A stretch of DNA of 64,000 bases from Neobacillus niacini (GCF_000759675.1 NZ_BAWM01000018.1:274478-338477); one strand, 5' to 3'; positions 1-11,588 are shown, counted from the first letter of the stretch. The notes: generated by a model not told the origin, from the letters alone. Numbers and translations: made by a program.

Positions 1-95
1 GCCTCTTGCAAAGTACCAGTTTTTGATACTGTACGTTTGAAGCGACGAAGAGCATCTTCAAGCGATTCGTTTTTACGAACGACGGTTTTAGACAT
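1..95 (-). CDS. rpsU: 30S ribosomal protein S21, N-terminal part (runs off the window)
   Basis: The reverse strand begins [20 protein letters not shown], the conserved amino end of bacterial S21, a small basic protein of the 30S subunit. Only about 31 codons are inside the window, so the gene is cut by the left edge and is not a pseudogene. A strong GGAGGGAGGG ribosome binding site lies just before the ATG. In Bacillus the next gene downstream is usually yqeY, which would be outside the window. Confidence 0.93.
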   Translation of the reverse strand, partial: MSKTVVRKNESLEDALRRFKRTVSKTGTLQE

Positions 96-151
96 TCTCT
101 TTCCCTCCCTCCGAAACACAACACACTTACATTCAATCCATGTACCTTGCA

Positions 152-180
152 ATTATAATATAACATAGAAACAAGGTCAA
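152..180 (-). promoter_or_regulatory. Sigma-A promoter of rpsU
   Basis: On the reverse strand TTGACC (175-180) and TATAAT (152-157) are separated by 17 bases, followed by about 55 bases of leader before the rpsU start. One mismatch to the -35 consensus, a perfect -10. Confidence 0.8.
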
Positions 181-307
181 CTGTATTTCTAGAGATGAAA
201 CAAGCTTTTGATATTTTTATTCATAAATCCACAATTTTTTGAACAACCCACCAGAAATTTGGCATGTCCTCCTCCTTCAGGCATACAATTTAGGGAGGGG
301 TGAAGAC

Positions 308-1240
308 ATGCTATACATACTATTATTTATTTTATTTATCTTATTATTTATATTTGGCATGACTATTATAAGGTTTGGATTATTTAATCTGTCAGGTAAT
401 AAACTAAAAGGATGGTTAACCAAACTTACAAGTACACCACTAAAAGGTATGGTAACAGGAACGTTTGTTACTGCGTTATTGCAGAGTAGTTCGGCAGTAA
501 TGGTGATCACGATTGGATTAATTTCAGCAAAGATCATGACTTTTCCACAATCGATTGGAATCATTTTAGGTACGAATATCGGCACAACCTTTAAAACAGA
601 GCTCATAACTTTCAATCTTGATAAAGTCTTAGTTCCGCTTGCTATTATTGGAGTATTACTTACCTTTTTTAAACCTATAAAAATTAGAAGCATCGGCATG
701 GTCACCTTTGGAATCGCCTCAGTATTTACAGCAATGAAAGGTTTTGAGCTTTTAGCTCAGCCATTAACTGCTCTCCCATTTATCAATAATTTTATCCTCT
801 CCATAAACGATAATATTTTATTAAGTATTTTAACTGGGGCAGTTATTACTGCCATTATTCAATCCAGTACAGCTATGACCGGTATTACCATGGGGTTTTT
901 AACAGTTGGTCTACTTCATCTTGATGCAGGTATTGCTATCGTGTTTGGCGCCAATATCGGGACATGTATTACGGCACTGATTGCTTCAATTGGAGGCGGG
1001 AAAGAATCAAGATTGGCAGCCTTCGCACACGTTTGGCTCAATGTGGCGGGTGTGCTACTCTTTACTCCCTTTATCCCAGCATTGTCCGAGAATGCTCATT
1101 TGTTAGCCGAGGAAAAAATGATTCAGCTAGCACATATTAGTGTGATATTTAATGTGGTTTCATCCATAATAGTCCTGCCATTTGCAACGAAATTCGGAGT
1201 AATGATACTGAAGGTACATGGTGGAAAACAAAATAAATAA
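308..1240 (+). CDS. yqeW: Na/phosphate symporter family protein (YqeW-like)
   Basis: A 310-residue polytopic membrane protein of the Na/Pi cotransporter family (NptA/PhoU-less type). It carries two inverted family repeats, each with the signature glutamine-serine motif: QSSSA at residues 59-63 and QSSTA at 185-189, each followed by a glycine-rich GTNIGT or GANIGT segment. These motifs form the substrate and sodium site in the family. The start at 308 is chosen because AGGGAGGGG lies about 8 bases upstream; a longer in-frame extension to 239 has a hydrophilic leader with no ribosome site. The C-terminal PhoU-like domain found in longer relatives is absent. It sits between divergent rpsU and convergent deoC, as in B. 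subtilis. Substrate is inferred from family only. Confidence 0.85.
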   Translation: MLYILLFILFILLFIFGMTIIRFGLFNLSGNKLKGWLTKLTSTPLKGMVTGTFVTALLQSSSAVMVITIGLISAKIMTFPQSIGIILGTNIGTTFKTELITFNLDKVLVPLAIIGVLLTFFKPIKIRSIGMVTFGIASVFTAMKGFELLAQPLTALPFINNFILSINDNILLSILTGAVITAIIQSSTAMTGITMGFLTVGLLHLDAGIAIVFGANIGTCITALIASIGGGKESRLAAFAHVWLNVAGVLLFTPFIPALSENAHLLAEEKMIQLAHISVIFNVVSSIIVLPFATKFGVMILKVHGGKQNK

Positions 1241-1333
1241 GCCTGGCGTAGCCAGGTCAAGGTCATTGTCATTCGTTTGAGCCGATTTCTATGTGATGAT
1301 TCTAATCCTAGATCCCAACAAAATGACCTTTTT

Positions 1334-1367
1334 CAGATTTACGTGCCGTTTTACAGATTTACGTGCC
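1334..1367. repeat. Short direct repeat, 14-bp core twice at 20-bp period
   Basis: CAGATTTACGTGCC occurs at 1334-1347 and again at 1354-1367, in the gap between the convergent genes yqeW and deoC. No coding potential. The core loosely resembles AGATTACGGGC in the 52-bp array at the right end of the window. Confidence 0.6.
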
Positions 1368-1390
1368 AAACTGGTTTTATCCATGATTTA

Positions 1391-1423
1391 GAAATACCAC
1401 AGTTCTATAAACTGTGGTATTTC
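1391..1423. terminator. Symmetric hairpin between yqeW and deoC
   Basis: Arms GAAATACCACAGTT and AACTGTGGTATTTC are perfectly complementary with a 5-base loop. The position between convergent genes suggests a bidirectional terminator, but neither side has a good run of T, so function is less certain than structure. Confidence 0.55.
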
Positions 1424-1434
1424 TAAAAATTTAC

Positions 1435-2109
1435 TTAGTAATCCGAAGTAACCGTTAGCCCCTGAAGTATGGCAACCCCAGCACTTGCGCCAATTCTCGT
1501 CGCACCCGCTTGAATCATTTTTTCAGTATCCTCCGTATTCCTAACCCCACCGGAGGCTTTTACACCAATATTAGGTCCCACCGTTTCTCTCATCAACTTA
1601 ATATCTTCAACCGTAGCTCCACCGGTCGAGAACCCTGTTGATGTTTTTACAAAATCTGTCCCAGCCTTTACTGCTAGTTCACTTGCACGAATTTTTTCTT
1701 CCCTTGTAAGCAAACTTGTTTCAATAATCACCTTTATTAATGCTTTGCCCCTTGCAGCTTCAACAACTGCACGAATATCTTTTTCAACTAACTCGTCATT
1801 TTTATCCTTTAAAGCACCGATGTTAATGACCATATCAACTTCATCGGCACCATTTTCAATGGCATTATTTGTCTCAAAAGCCTTGGTTTCCGGTGTTGTT
1901 GCTCCAAGTGGAAAACCAATAACGGTACACACCTTAACACCACTGCCACTTAATAAATCTCTTGCTGTACTAACCCAAGTTGGGTTTACACAAACTGAAA
2001 AAAATTTATGTTCTTTTGCCTCTTGGCAAAGGGTTTCAATTTGTTGGCGGGTTGCGTCCGCCTTTAACAGAGTATGGTCAATCATTGCTGCAACATTTGT
2101 AGTAGCCAT
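1435..2109 (-). CDS. deoC: Deoxyribose-phosphate aldolase
   Basis: A 224-residue class I aldolase that cleaves 2-deoxyribose-5-phosphate to glyceraldehyde-3-phosphate and acetaldehyde in deoxyribonucleoside catabolism. The Schiff-base lysine is K155 in FVKTSTGFS, the second conserved lysine is K184 in GVKASGGVR, and the acidic residue D92 lies in DEVDMVIN. Length matches the family. The ATG has AAAGGGG nine bases upstream. In B. subtilis deoC sits with dra-nupC-pdp at another locus; here it stands alone between yqeW and mtaB, with no nucleoside transporter or DeoR gene next to it. Confidence 0.96.
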   Translation of the reverse strand: MATTNVAAMIDHTLLKADATRQQIETLCQEAKEHKFFSVCVNPTWVSTARDLLSGSGVKVCTVIGFPLGATTPETKAFETNNAIENGADEVDMVINIGALKDKNDELVEKDIRAVVEAARGKALIKVIIETSLLTREEKIRASELAVKAGTDFVKTSTGFSTGGATVEDIKLMRETVGPNIGVKASGGVRNTEDTEKMIQAGATRIGASAGVAILQGLTVTSDY

Positions 2110-2202
2110 TATACAAGCCCCTTTCGATTCCTGTGTAACTTTATATGGTTCTTAAGGTAAAAAAAATTTGCTCCCTAACAATAGGATACCCAAAATAAAA
2201 TG

Positions 2203-2228
2203 AAAAAAAGGACCTAAATAGGTCCTTA
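2203..2228 (-). terminator. Terminator of mtaB
   Basis: On the reverse strand a 9-bp stem AAGGACCTA/TAGGTCCTT is followed by TTTTTTTC. The mtaB stop codon lies inside the hairpin, so the last codons are part of the terminator. Confidence 0.85.
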
Positions 2229-3584
2229 TATGGCAGCTTCTTCTTTTTTAAACACTTCTGCTTTTACGGTTTCATCTTCTACAATTCGGACAAATTGACC
2301 TTCATTGTACGGATAACCAGCTTTAGAGATTTTTACTTTAACTATTTTACCAATCATATCCTCTGTTGCAGGGAATACCACTTTCAAATAATTATCTGTA
2401 TAGCCGACATACATTCCAGATGTGAATTCTTCTTCAGGAATCACTTCTAATACATCGTTCTCAAATTGTGATGCATATTCCTTCGCCAGCTGATCAGAAA
2501 GGGTGATTAAGCGATGAACACGTTCATTCTTAACCTCTTCATCGACTTGATCTTCCATACGGGCAGCAGGCGTTCCTGTCCGCTTAGAGTATGGGAAAAC
2601 ATGTAGTTCTGAAAATTTATGATTATTAATAAAATTATATGTTTCCATAAATTCTTCTTCCGTTTCACCTGGAAAACCCACGATAACATCAGAAGTAACA
2701 GCAAGTCCAGGAAGTACCTCTTTAAGACGATCCAGTCTTTCGCCAAAGAATTCCATCGTGTACTTTCGACGCATTCTTTTTAATACGGTATTTGATCCAG
2801 ATTGAATTGGAATATGCAAATGCCGAACAATAATATTTGAGTGTTTTATCACTTCAATTACTTCATCGGTAATTTGACTTGCTTCAATGGAAGAAATTCG
2901 AAGTCGTTCTAATCCTTTTACCTGCGCTTCTAAGTCACGGAGAAGCAGGGCAAGATTGTAGTCCTTCATATCCTCGCCGTATCCACCCGTGTGAATACCC
3001 GTTAGCACAATCTCTTTATAACCAGCATCAACTAGCTGCTGTGCTTGGCGAATTACTTCCTTTGGATCACGTGATCTCATTAAACCACGAGCCCACGGAA
3101 TAATACAAAAAGTACAGAAATTGTTACAGCCTTCTTGTATTTTTAACGATGCACGTGTACGATCGGTAAACGCGGGAACATCAAGCTCCTCATATACACG
3201 GTTTTTCATTATATTTCCGACACCGTTAATTGGCTGGCGTTCTGTTTTATACTGTTCAATGTATTCAAGCATTTTCACCCGATCTTGAGTACCAACTACG
3301 ATATCAACTCCAGGTATCGCCATAATCTCCGCTGGAGAAGTTTGTGCATAACATCCAGTCACACAAATAACTGCATCCGGATTTTTTCGAACCGCACGGC
3401 GAATCACTTGGCGGCTTTTTTTATCGCCTGTATTTGTTACCGTACAAGTATTAATAATATAAACATCAGAGATTGATTCAAATTCAACTCGATCATAGCC
3501 TTCTTGCTTGAACAATTGCCAGATTGCTTCAGTCTCATAATGATTCACCTTACATCCAAGTGTATGAAAAGCGACTGTTGGCAT
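2226..3584 (-). CDS. mtaB: tRNA (N6-threonylcarbamoyladenosine-37) methylthiotransferase MtaB
   Basis: A 452-residue radical SAM methylthiotransferase that converts t6A to ms2t6A at tRNA position 37. The N-terminal UPF0004 domain has cluster cysteines C11, C47 and C78. The radical SAM CxxxCxxC motif is C153-C157-C160 (EGCNNFCTFC). A C-terminal TRAM domain follows from about residue 375. The start at 3584 (MPTVAFHTLGCK) has AGGAG nine bases upstream. An ATG three codons earlier overlaps the rsmE stop as ATGA, but its ribosome site would abut the codon. Last gene of the dnaJ-prmA-rsmE-mtaB run. Formerly yqeV. Confidence 0.95.
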   Translation of the reverse strand: MPTVAFHTLGCKVNHYETEAIWQLFKQEGYDRVEFESISDVYIINTCTVTNTGDKKSRQVIRRAVRKNPDAVICVTGCYAQTSPAEIMAIPGVDIVVGTQDRVKMLEYIEQYKTERQPINGVGNIMKNRVYEELDVPAFTDRTRASLKIQEGCNNFCTFCIIPWARGLMRSRDPKEVIRQAQQLVDAGYKEIVLTGIHTGGYGEDMKDYNLALLLRDLEAQVKGLERLRISSIEASQITDEVIEVIKHSNIIVRHLHIPIQSGSNTVLKRMRRKYTMEFFGERLDRLKEVLPGLAVTSDVIVGFPGETEEEFMETYNFINNHKFSELHVFPYSKRTGTPAARMEDQVDEEVKNERVHRLITLSDQLAKEYASQFENDVLEVIPEEEFTSGMYVGYTDNYLKVVFPATEDMIGKIVKVKISKAGYPYNEGQFVRIVEDETVKAEVFKKEEAAI

Positions 3585-3589
3585 TGTAT

Positions 3590-4342
3590 TCATCTCCTCA
3601 ATAATTCAAAATGATAGGAAATCGCCGCTAAAGCATATAAGGGCGCCGTTTCCGTTCTTAAAATACGTGGACCTAATCCACAAAGGGCAAAACCATTTTC
3701 CTGTAAAACTTGCACCTCTTCTTCCGCCAGTCCTCCCTCGGGACCAAACACAAGAAGAAGTGAATCCCCTTGTTTCATCTTTTGTAACGTTGCAGAAAAA
3801 ATAGATGTTTCACCACTTCTGCTTTCTTCTTCGAATGCAACTAACTTATAATGAAAATTTTTACTTTTTTCTATCAAAGCTTTAAAATTCATTGGGCTAA
3901 TAATTTCGGGTACAAATCCACGATGGGACTGCTCCGCAGCTTCTTTGGCAATTTTTTGCCATCTCTCTACTTTTTTACCGGCTTTTTTATCATCCCATTT
4001 TACGACAGAACGACGCGCAGCAAAAGGAATAAATTCGCGGGCACCAAGTTCAGTACCTTTTTGAATAATCCAGTCAAGTTTGTCCCCTTTTGGAAGTCCG
4101 CTTGCAATCGTAATCGAAATAGGAAGCTCTGACTTCTCATCTTTCCATTGTACAACGTCTGCAACGACTTGTTCATCGGTAATTTTTGCAATTTCACAAA
4201 CTGCCGCATCCCCTTTTGGATTAACACAAATGATTTTGTCCCCGATTTCCATGCGCATAACCTTGATAATATGATGGCGGTCATCCGCATCAATCACAAA
4301 ACTATTTTCATTTGCTCGTTGTTTAACAAAGTAGCGTTGCAC
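3590..4342 (-). CDS. rsmE: 16S rRNA (uracil-1498-N3)-methyltransferase RsmE
   Basis: A SPOUT-class methyltransferase with an N-terminal PUA-like domain and the C-terminal knotted SAM site (FGPEGGL, then GLGPRILRTETA). It methylates U1498 of 16S rRNA. The best start is the GTG at 4342, which gives VQRYFVKQ (250 residues) and has AAAGGGG nine bases upstream. An ATG at 4363 would add seven residues but has no ribosome site. It ends within the start region of mtaB, so the two are probably translationally coupled. Formerly yqeU. Confidence 0.92.
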   Translation of the reverse strand: MQRYFVKQRANENSFVIDADDRHHIIKVMRMEIGDKIICVNPKGDAAVCEIAKITDEQVVADVVQWKDEKSELPISITIASGLPKGDKLDWIIQKGTELGAREFIPFAARRSVVKWDDKKAGKKVERWQKIAKEAAEQSHRGFVPEIISPMNFKALIEKSKNFHYKLVAFEEESRSGETSIFSATLQKMKQGDSLLLVFGPEGGLAEEEVQVLQENGFALCGLGPRILRTETAPLYALAAISYHFELLRR

Positions 4343-4403
4343 ACGATGCACCCCTTTAAACATTTTACTTTAATGAATGTCCCCTTTAAAGAAGGGAAAA
4401 TAG

Positions 4404-4429
4404 AAAAAAGGGGTATTATCCCCTTTTTT
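4404..4429. terminator. Symmetric terminator between prmA and rsmE
   Basis: AAAAAAGGGG, a 6-base loop, CCCCTTTTTT. The hairpin has a T tail on either strand. On the reverse strand it immediately follows the prmA stop and precedes the rsmE ribosome site, so it could attenuate rsmE-mtaB. Confidence 0.75.
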
Positions 4430-4434
4430 AAGAA

Positions 4435-5376
4435 TTATACCCTTTTCGCAATAATCGCAACCCAATCTTCCATTAAGATGGTTTCAGTGATTTCAAATCC
4501 AGACTGAACTAGTCCTTCTTTTACTTGATCTTTCTTCTGCTGAATAATTCCTGAAGCAATAAAAGTTCCTCCAGGTTTAACAACACGTGCTACATCATCT
4601 GTAAATCGTAAAATAACCTCAGCTAATATATTAGCAACAACAACATCTGCAGAATTCTCTTCAACACCATCTAAGAGATTATTTTGCGAAGTGGTTACTT
4701 TGTCGCTTACTTTATTAAGTTTTATGTTGAGTCTCGCTGAAGTTACAGCTACTTCATCTAAATCATAGGCACGGACATCTTCTGCGCCTAACATGGCAGC
4801 AGCAATACTAAGGACACCAGAGCCAGTGCCAACATCAATTACCCTGTCACCTGGTAGAACAGACCTTTCTAAAGCTTGGATACACATGACCGTAGTTGGA
4901 TGCGTTCCGGTTCCGAAAGCCATCCCAGGATCCAGTTCAATAATTAATTCATCACTGCTGACTGGAGTGTATATCTCCCAAGTAGGAACAATCGTAAACT
5001 TCTCTGAAATTTTAACAGGATGATAATATTTCTTCCAAGCAGTAGCCCACTCTTCTTCATTTACTTCACTTATTGTTACTTTATTTTTCCCAATATCGAT
5101 ATTGTGGATAATAAGATTATTAATGGATTCTTTAATCGCGTCTACAGTTTCACCTAAAAAACTATTAACAGGTAAATATGCTTTTACGATAACACCTTCT
5201 TCAGGGTAATCCTCTGGATTGAGTTGGTAGATTTCCCCGAACTGATCTTGCCTTTCCTTTGTTAGCTCAAAAGGATCTTCAATTACTACGCCGCTAGCAC
5301 CGGCCTCATGTAAAATATGCGATATTGGTTCAATCGCTTCGTTTGTAGTGTGAATACTAAGTTCAGACCACTTCAT
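4435..5376 (-). CDS. prmA: Ribosomal protein L11 methyltransferase
   Basis: A 313-residue SAM-dependent methyltransferase of L11. The N-terminal ferredoxin-like substrate-binding domain is followed by FGTGTHPTT (about 154-162) and motif I DVGTGSG (181-187), then [10 protein letters not shown], the PrmA form of the catalytic-site motif. The ATG has GGAGTTGG upstream and follows dnaJ by 17 bases, so co-transcription with dnaJ is likely. Formerly yqeT. Confidence 0.95.
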   Translation of the reverse strand: MKWSELSIHTTNEAIEPISHILHEAGASGVVIEDPFELTKERQDQFGEIYQLNPEDYPEEGVIVKAYLPVNSFLGETVDAIKESINNLIIHNIDIGKNKVTISEVNEEEWATAWKKYYHPVKISEKFTIVPTWEIYTPVSSDELIIELDPGMAFGTGTHPTTVMCIQALERSVLPGDRVIDVGTGSGVLSIAAAMLGAEDVRAYDLDEVAVTSARLNIKLNKVSDKVTTSQNNLLDGVEENSADVVVANILAEVILRFTDDVARVVKPGGTFIASGIIQQKKDQVKEGLVQSGFEITETILMEDWVAIIAKRV

Positions 5377-5393
5377 TCTACCAACTCCAATCC

Positions 5394-6524
5394 TTACTCG
5401 CCCTTAAAGGCTCGTTTTACTTTTGAGAAGAAGCCTTCTTCATGTTCACCTATTGGTGAGTTACCACTTAGATCTGCAAACTCACGAAGAAGCTGCTTTT
5501 GTTTATCTGTTAATTTTGTAGGAGTAATCATTCGAACGATTATGTGCTGGTCTCCTACTCCATAACCACGGACATTCGGTATCCCTTTACCTTTAAGTCG
5601 GAATTTAGTTCCTGTTTGTGTTCCAGCAGGAACCTTCAATTTAACTTTTCCATGTAAAGTTGGTACTTCAATTTCATCACCAAGTGATGCTTGAACAAAG
5701 GTGATAGGCATTTCACAATAAACGTCATCGCCATCTCTTTCAAAAAACTCATGTTCCCTTACGTGGAAAACAATATATAAATCTCCAGATGGACCTCCGT
5801 TAATACCAGCCTCACCTTGTCCAGAAATCCTTAACTGTTGACCATCATCAATACCGGCAGGAATTTTAACATGGATTTTTTTCCGTTTTTTCACTTTACC
5901 AGCGCCGCCACAGGTTGAACATTTATGTTTAATCTCTTTACCAGTACCATTACAATGATGGCAAATACGGCGATTAACGACTCTGCCAAATGGTGTATTC
6001 TGCTCAACATTTAACTGCCCTGTTCCATGACAGTGCTGACATGTTTCTGGGTTTGTACCTTTTTTAGCGCCTGAGCCGCTGCATGTACCACATGTTTCTT
6101 CACGCGGGATTTCAATATCTGTTTCTTTTCCAAACGCTGCTTCCTCAAACGTAATAGTCATCGTGTACTGCAGGTCTGCACCTTGTCTTGGCGCATTTGG
6201 ATCACGTCGACGCGATCCGCCTCCGCCGCCGAAGAACGTATTAAAAATATCTTCAAAGCCGCCAAAGCCTCCGCCAAAATCGGAGCCTCCGCCAAAGCCT
6301 TGATTTGGATCTGTATGACCGAATTGATCATAGTGAGCCTTTTTTTGATCATCGCTTAAAACCTCATAAGCTTCAGCGATTTCTTTAAATTTATCTGCAG
6401 CATCAGGCTCTTTGTTAATATCTGGATGATATTGTTTAGAGAGCTTTCTATATGCCTTTTTTATCTCATCCTTAGAAGCACTTTTACTAACACCAAGCAC
6501 CTCATAGTAATCTCGTTTACTCAT
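5394..6524 (-). CDS. dnaJ: Chaperone protein DnaJ
   Basis: A 376-residue type I J protein and co-chaperone of DnaK. The J domain holds HPD at residues 33-35. A Gly/Phe-rich linker lies at about 72-105. Four CxxCxGxG zinc repeats lie at about 145-205 ([32 protein letters not shown]). A C-terminal substrate-binding and dimerization domain follows. GGGAG precedes the ATG. It is separated from dnaK by about 200 bases that hold the dnaK terminator and a family 1 repeat, so expression relative to dnaK is probably reduced or partly independent. Confidence 0.98.
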   Translation of the reverse strand: MSKRDYYEVLGVSKSASKDEIKKAYRKLSKQYHPDINKEPDAADKFKEIAEAYEVLSDDQKKAHYDQFGHTDPNQGFGGGSDFGGGFGGFEDIFNTFFGGGGGSRRRDPNAPRQGADLQYTMTITFEEAAFGKETDIEIPREETCGTCSGSGAKKGTNPETCQHCHGTGQLNVEQNTPFGRVVNRRICHHCNGTGKEIKHKCSTCGGAGKVKKRKKIHVKIPAGIDDGQQLRISGQGEAGINGGPSGDLYIVFHVREHEFFERDGDDVYCEMPITFVQASLGDEIEVPTLHGKVKLKVPAGTQTGTKFRLKGKGIPNVRGYGVGDQHIIVRMITPTKLTDKQKQLLREFADLSGNSPIGEHEEGFFSKVKRAFKGE

Positions 6525-6596
6525 TGATTACCACTCCCGAATCTTTCACATAAAGATTATTCTAACATTCATAAGATGGTCATTGCAATAAAAAAT

Positions 6597-6655
6597 GCGC
6601 AAGGCGCTTGCTTATCGGCGACTAGCATAAGCCGATAGCGCCTGGAGCTGGACAA
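6597..6655. repeat. Family 1 repeat, short internally deleted copy
   Basis: Starts GCGCAAGGCGCTTG, contains the ATCGGC...GCCGAT stem and CATAAG, and ends GCGCCTGGAGCTGGACA, the right end shared by all family 1 copies. The central hairpin of full copies is missing. Confidence 0.75.
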
Positions 6656-6675
6656 TAAAAACACAATTGACAAAG

Positions 6676-6709
6676 AAAAAGCCAAAGCCGATGCTGACTT
6701 TGACTTTTT
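6676..6709 (-). terminator. Terminator after dnaK
   Basis: Reverse-strand arms AAAAAGTCAAAGTC and GGCTTTGGCTTTTT pair over 14 bp with two G-U wobbles and end in TTTTTC. It lies 20 bases after the dnaK stop. A terminator at this junction is known from B. subtilis, where it yields an hrcA-grpE-dnaK transcript. Confidence 0.85.
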
Positions 6710-6729
6710 CATAGGTTTAAAAGAAATTT

Positions 6730-8574
<1,845 letters not shown>

Positions 8575-8595
8575 CTAGATAATAATATGTAGGTT

Positions 8596-9186
8596 TTATT
8601 GATTTACCTTAACCATTGATGGGCGGATCAAACGATCCTTTAACATGTACCCTTTTTGAAATTCATCAGTCACAATGTTTGAACCATATTTCTCATCTTC
8701 CCCTTGCATAACGGCTTGATGGAAGTTTGGATCAAATTCTTTACCAACAGCTTCAATTGGCTCGACACCTTCATTTTTCAAGGCATCAACTAAACTGCGG
8801 TATACCATTTCCATGCCTTGAAGCAAAGATTTGGTTTGCTCATTATCAGCTTCTATTTTTAAGCCTCTTTCAAAGTTATCTAGAGCTGGAAGCAATTCTG
8901 TGACCAATTTTTGTGCATTATATTTTTGACCCGCCTCAATATCTAACCTAGTACGACGGCGGAAATTATCAAAATCAGCTTGAAGTCGCAGGTAACGATT
9001 ATCTGCTTCTTCTAACTTACCAGTAAGCACTTGAATCTCAGCAGCATAGTCTACAGCAATAGATTCCTCTTCTGAATCCTTATCTTCAGCAAAAACAGTT
9101 TCAACTTCCTCATCAGTAAGTTCTGCTTGTTCATTCGTTTGTGATTCAACTTCCTCATTAAGCGTGTTATTCTTTTCTTCTGTCAA
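8596..9186 (-). CDS. grpE: Nucleotide exchange factor GrpE
   Basis: The exchange factor for DnaK, 196 residues. An acidic low-complexity amino end is followed by a coiled coil at about 45-95 ([20 protein letters not shown]) and the C-terminal beta domain ending [18 protein letters not shown], which is strongly conserved. The start is read as the TTG at 9186, eight bases after a perfect AAGGAGGTGA. Longer open frames to 9279 have an uncharged non-family leader and overlap this ribosome site. Second gene of the heat-shock operon. Confidence 0.96.
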   Translation of the reverse strand: MTEEKNNTLNEEVESQTNEQAELTDEEVETVFAEDKDSEEESIAVDYAAEIQVLTGKLEEADNRYLRLQADFDNFRRRTRLDIEAGQKYNAQKLVTELLPALDNFERGLKIEADNEQTKSLLQGMEMVYRSLVDALKNEGVEPIEAVGKEFDPNFHQAVMQGEDEKYGSNIVTDEFQKGYMLKDRLIRPSMVKVNQ

Positions 9187-9290
9187 CTTACTCACCTCCT
9201 TAAAGGATTGATAAACATATATTGAATAAATGATTTCATGAGAAAAGGGGGTGAACCAGAGCATTTCACCCTTACTCAATATTTCCAGCC

Positions 9291-10322
9291 CTAATATTTT
9301 TGATACAGGTTGGTTAACACAGAGGTTAAATCCTTGCTTAAAAACTGCAGCAAGCTAATAACCCGAGAATACTCCATTCTAGTTGGTCCAAGAATGGCAA
9401 TGGTGCCCAAACTTTCTGCTCCGACCGAATAGGTTGCGGTAATAAGGCTGCAATTTTCCATTGCACTGTTATTGTTTTCTCTGCCGATTTTTATGTTGAT
9501 ACCAGCTGAGTCATTCTTAATTAAAGGGTAAATCCATTCTTCATGGTCAATCATTTGTAAGAGTGTCCGAATTTTGCTGATATCATGAAACTCTGGCTGG
9601 CTTAACATATTGGTCTTCCCGCCAAAAAAGAGCTTTTCATTAACCGGCATTTTTAGTGAATCAGCAATGGTATGCATCATTAAATCATAATTACGGATAT
9701 GCTGCCTTAGCAACATTGCTACTTCCTTGTAGATTTTATCATTTAAATCTTCAAGTGCTACCCCAGTTAAACGCTCATTTAAAATGTTGACTGTCTTTTC
9801 CAAATCACTGGCATCGACTGTAGGGGGCAAATAGAATGTACGGTTTTCAACATGACCCGAATCAGTTACAAAGATTGCTACTGCAGTTTCCTTGTTTAAA
9901 GGAATGATTTGTATTCTTTTAAGTTTATTGAAGCTTGCAGCTGGACCTAAAACGATAGAAGTATAATTAGTTAGTTCAGATAAAATTCTTGCTGATTTTT
10001 GAATGATTTTCTCAAACTCAAAAATCTTTTCCGCAAAAATAGATTGAATAATCGAAATATCCTGCTTGTTTAATGCTTGAGGCGACAGTAAATGATCCAC
10101 ATAATACCGATAGCCTTTTTCAGAAGGAACACGACCAGAAGAAGTATGCGTTTTTTCAATATAGCCTAATTCTTCGAGATCAGCCATTTCATTGCGAATA
10201 GTAGCCGAACTAAATGATATTTCATCCTTTTTCGACAAACTCCTTGAGCCGACAGGTTGTGCAGACCGAATAAAATCATCAACAATAACCTGAAGAATCA
10301 ATAATTGACGATCTGTTAACAC
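9291..10322 (-). CDS. hrcA: Heat-inducible transcription repressor HrcA
   Basis: A 343-residue repressor that binds CIRCE; its activity depends on GroE. The N-terminal winged helix ([19 protein letters not shown], then [20 protein letters not shown]) is followed by GAF-like and dimerization regions. The start is GTG at 10322 with GAGGTGAT eight bases upstream. First gene of its operon and sited directly behind a CIRCE operator, hence autoregulated. Confidence 0.97.
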   Translation of the reverse strand: MLTDRQLLILQVIVDDFIRSAQPVGSRSLSKKDEISFSSATIRNEMADLEELGYIEKTHTSSGRVPSEKGYRYYVDHLLSPQALNKQDISIIQSIFAEKIFEFEKIIQKSARILSELTNYTSIVLGPAASFNKLKRIQIIPLNKETAVAIFVTDSGHVENRTFYLPPTVDASDLEKTVNILNERLTGVALEDLNDKIYKEVAMLLRQHIRNYDLMMHTIADSLKMPVNEKLFFGGKTNMLSQPEFHDISKIRTLLQMIDHEEWIYPLIKNDSAGINIKIGRENNNSAMENCSLITATYSVGAESLGTIAILGPTRMEYSRVISLLQFLSKDLTSVLTNLYQKY

Positions 10323-10337
10323 CTTTCATCACCTCTG

Positions 10338-10364
10338 TTAGCACTCATTGAAGCTGAGTGCTAA
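10338..10364. promoter_or_regulatory. CIRCE operator (HrcA binding site)
   Basis: TTAGCACTC, nine bases, GAGTGCTAA: a perfect match to the canonical 9-9-9 inverted repeat. It lies between the hrcA promoter and the hrcA start codon. Confidence 0.97.
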
Positions 10365-10376
10365 TTCTATTAATAA

Positions 10377-10404
10377 ATTATCAAAAATAGGGGGATGGTG
10401 TCAA
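10377..10404 (-). promoter_or_regulatory. Sigma-A promoter of the hrcA operon
   Basis: On the reverse strand TTGACA (10399-10404) and GATAAT (10377-10382) with a 16-base spacer. The predicted transcript start falls just before or in the CIRCE element. Confidence 0.85.
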
Positions 10405-10445
10405 TCATTTGATACTAAGAAATCGCAAAGCTACCTAGATAGCTG

Positions 10446-11588
10446 TTAGTTCGTAACCCCTAAAAATGATTGAAAAACCTCATTTCCTAAAAGCCGCCCT
10501 GTTTTAGTTAAATATATATTATCTTTTTTTACTTCTATCCATTTTTTAGCAATCAAATCAGAAATCTCATTTTCAAATATTTCCAGTGGGTCAATATCAA
10601 ATTTTCCGATGAAACGGGATATAGATACTCCATCTGTTTTTCGCAGACCTAAAAACATTTCTTCTTCTATTTGTTCTGCTTTTGAAGTTTGGTGCTCCTG
10701 AAAGATAGGGATGTTCCCGTTATCAATTAGTTCCATATATTTTTTCAATGGTCCTGCATTCGAGCGTCTCCAGCCATTCACATAGCTGTGAGCACCTGCA
10801 CCGAACCCATAATAGGAATCGTTATTCCAGTATGTTAGGTTATGTTTGCTTTCATAGCCAGGCTTTGAAAAATTACTAATTTCATACTGATTATATCCGT
10901 GCTTTTCCATTTGCTCCATAAGCAGTTCATACATTGCTGCTTCCGTATCCTCTCCCGGTGTAGGGAGTTTGCCTTTTTGCATAAGATTGTAAAAAACTGT
11001 CTTAGGTTCAATAATTAACGAATAGGCCGAATAATGTTGAATGTCTAATGTAAAAGCTTGAGTCAATGACTCTTTAAAGTCAGTAATGGTTTGGGTCGGC
11101 AGGCTGAAGATTAAGTCAATGCTAATATTTTTGAAGCCAATAGACTTTGCATTCTCTACTGTTTGGTAAACATCTTTTGCACGATGGACACGACCAATTT
11201 TCTTTAATAATTCATCATTAAAGGTTTGAACACCAAGACTAAGGCGGTTTACACCTGCATCTTTTAATATTTGTAACTTTTCTTTTGTTAAATCACCTGG
11301 ATTTGCTTCAAAAGTAAATTCAACATTTCTACTCATCGGTAAGTTCCGGGTTATACTTTCGCAAAACCGTTCAAGCTGCTTTTCATTTAGGGAGGTCGGT
11401 GTCCCACCGCCCACAAAAATGGTTTGCATTTTGTCAGTTGGATATTTGTTTAATGTTAGGACCATTTCTTGCTCAAGTGCCTGCAAATATTCATCCACTG
11501 GCTGCCCTTTAAGAAATACTTTATTAAAATCACAGTAATGGCAAATATGCTCACAAAAGGGTATATGGAGATAAGCAGCATTAATCAT
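10446..11588 (-). CDS. hemW: HemW, radical SAM heme chaperone-type protein
   Basis: A 380-residue protein of the HemN-like family. The HIPFCEHICHYCDF motif has CxxxCxxC at C12-C16-C19, binding the iron-sulfur cluster; CDF rather than the CHF-type ending of true HemN supports HemW, a heme-binding trafficking factor and not a coproporphyrinogen dehydrogenase. The start at 11588 has AGGTGA about seven bases upstream; a longer frame to 11633 is translated family 1 repeat sequence. A weak hairpin AGCTA/TAGCT follows the stop at 10429-10444. Older annotations call it hemN. Confidence 0.92.
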   Translation of the reverse strand: MINAAYLHIPFCEHICHYCDFNKVFLKGQPVDEYLQALEQEMVLTLNKYPTDKMQTIFVGGGTPTSLNEKQLERFCESITRNLPMSRNVEFTFEANPGDLTKEKLQILKDAGVNRLSLGVQTFNDELLKKIGRVHRAKDVYQTVENAKSIGFKNISIDLIFSLPTQTITDFKESLTQAFTLDIQHYSAYSLIIEPKTVFYNLMQKGKLPTPGEDTEAAMYELLMEQMEKHGYNQYEISNFSKPGYESKHNLTYWNNDSYYGFGAGAHSYVNGWRRSNAGPLKKYMELIDNGNIPIFQEHQTSKAEQIEEEMFLGLRKTDGVSISRFIGKFDIDPLEIFENEISDLIAKKWIEVKKDNIYLTKTGRLLGNEVFQSFLGVTN

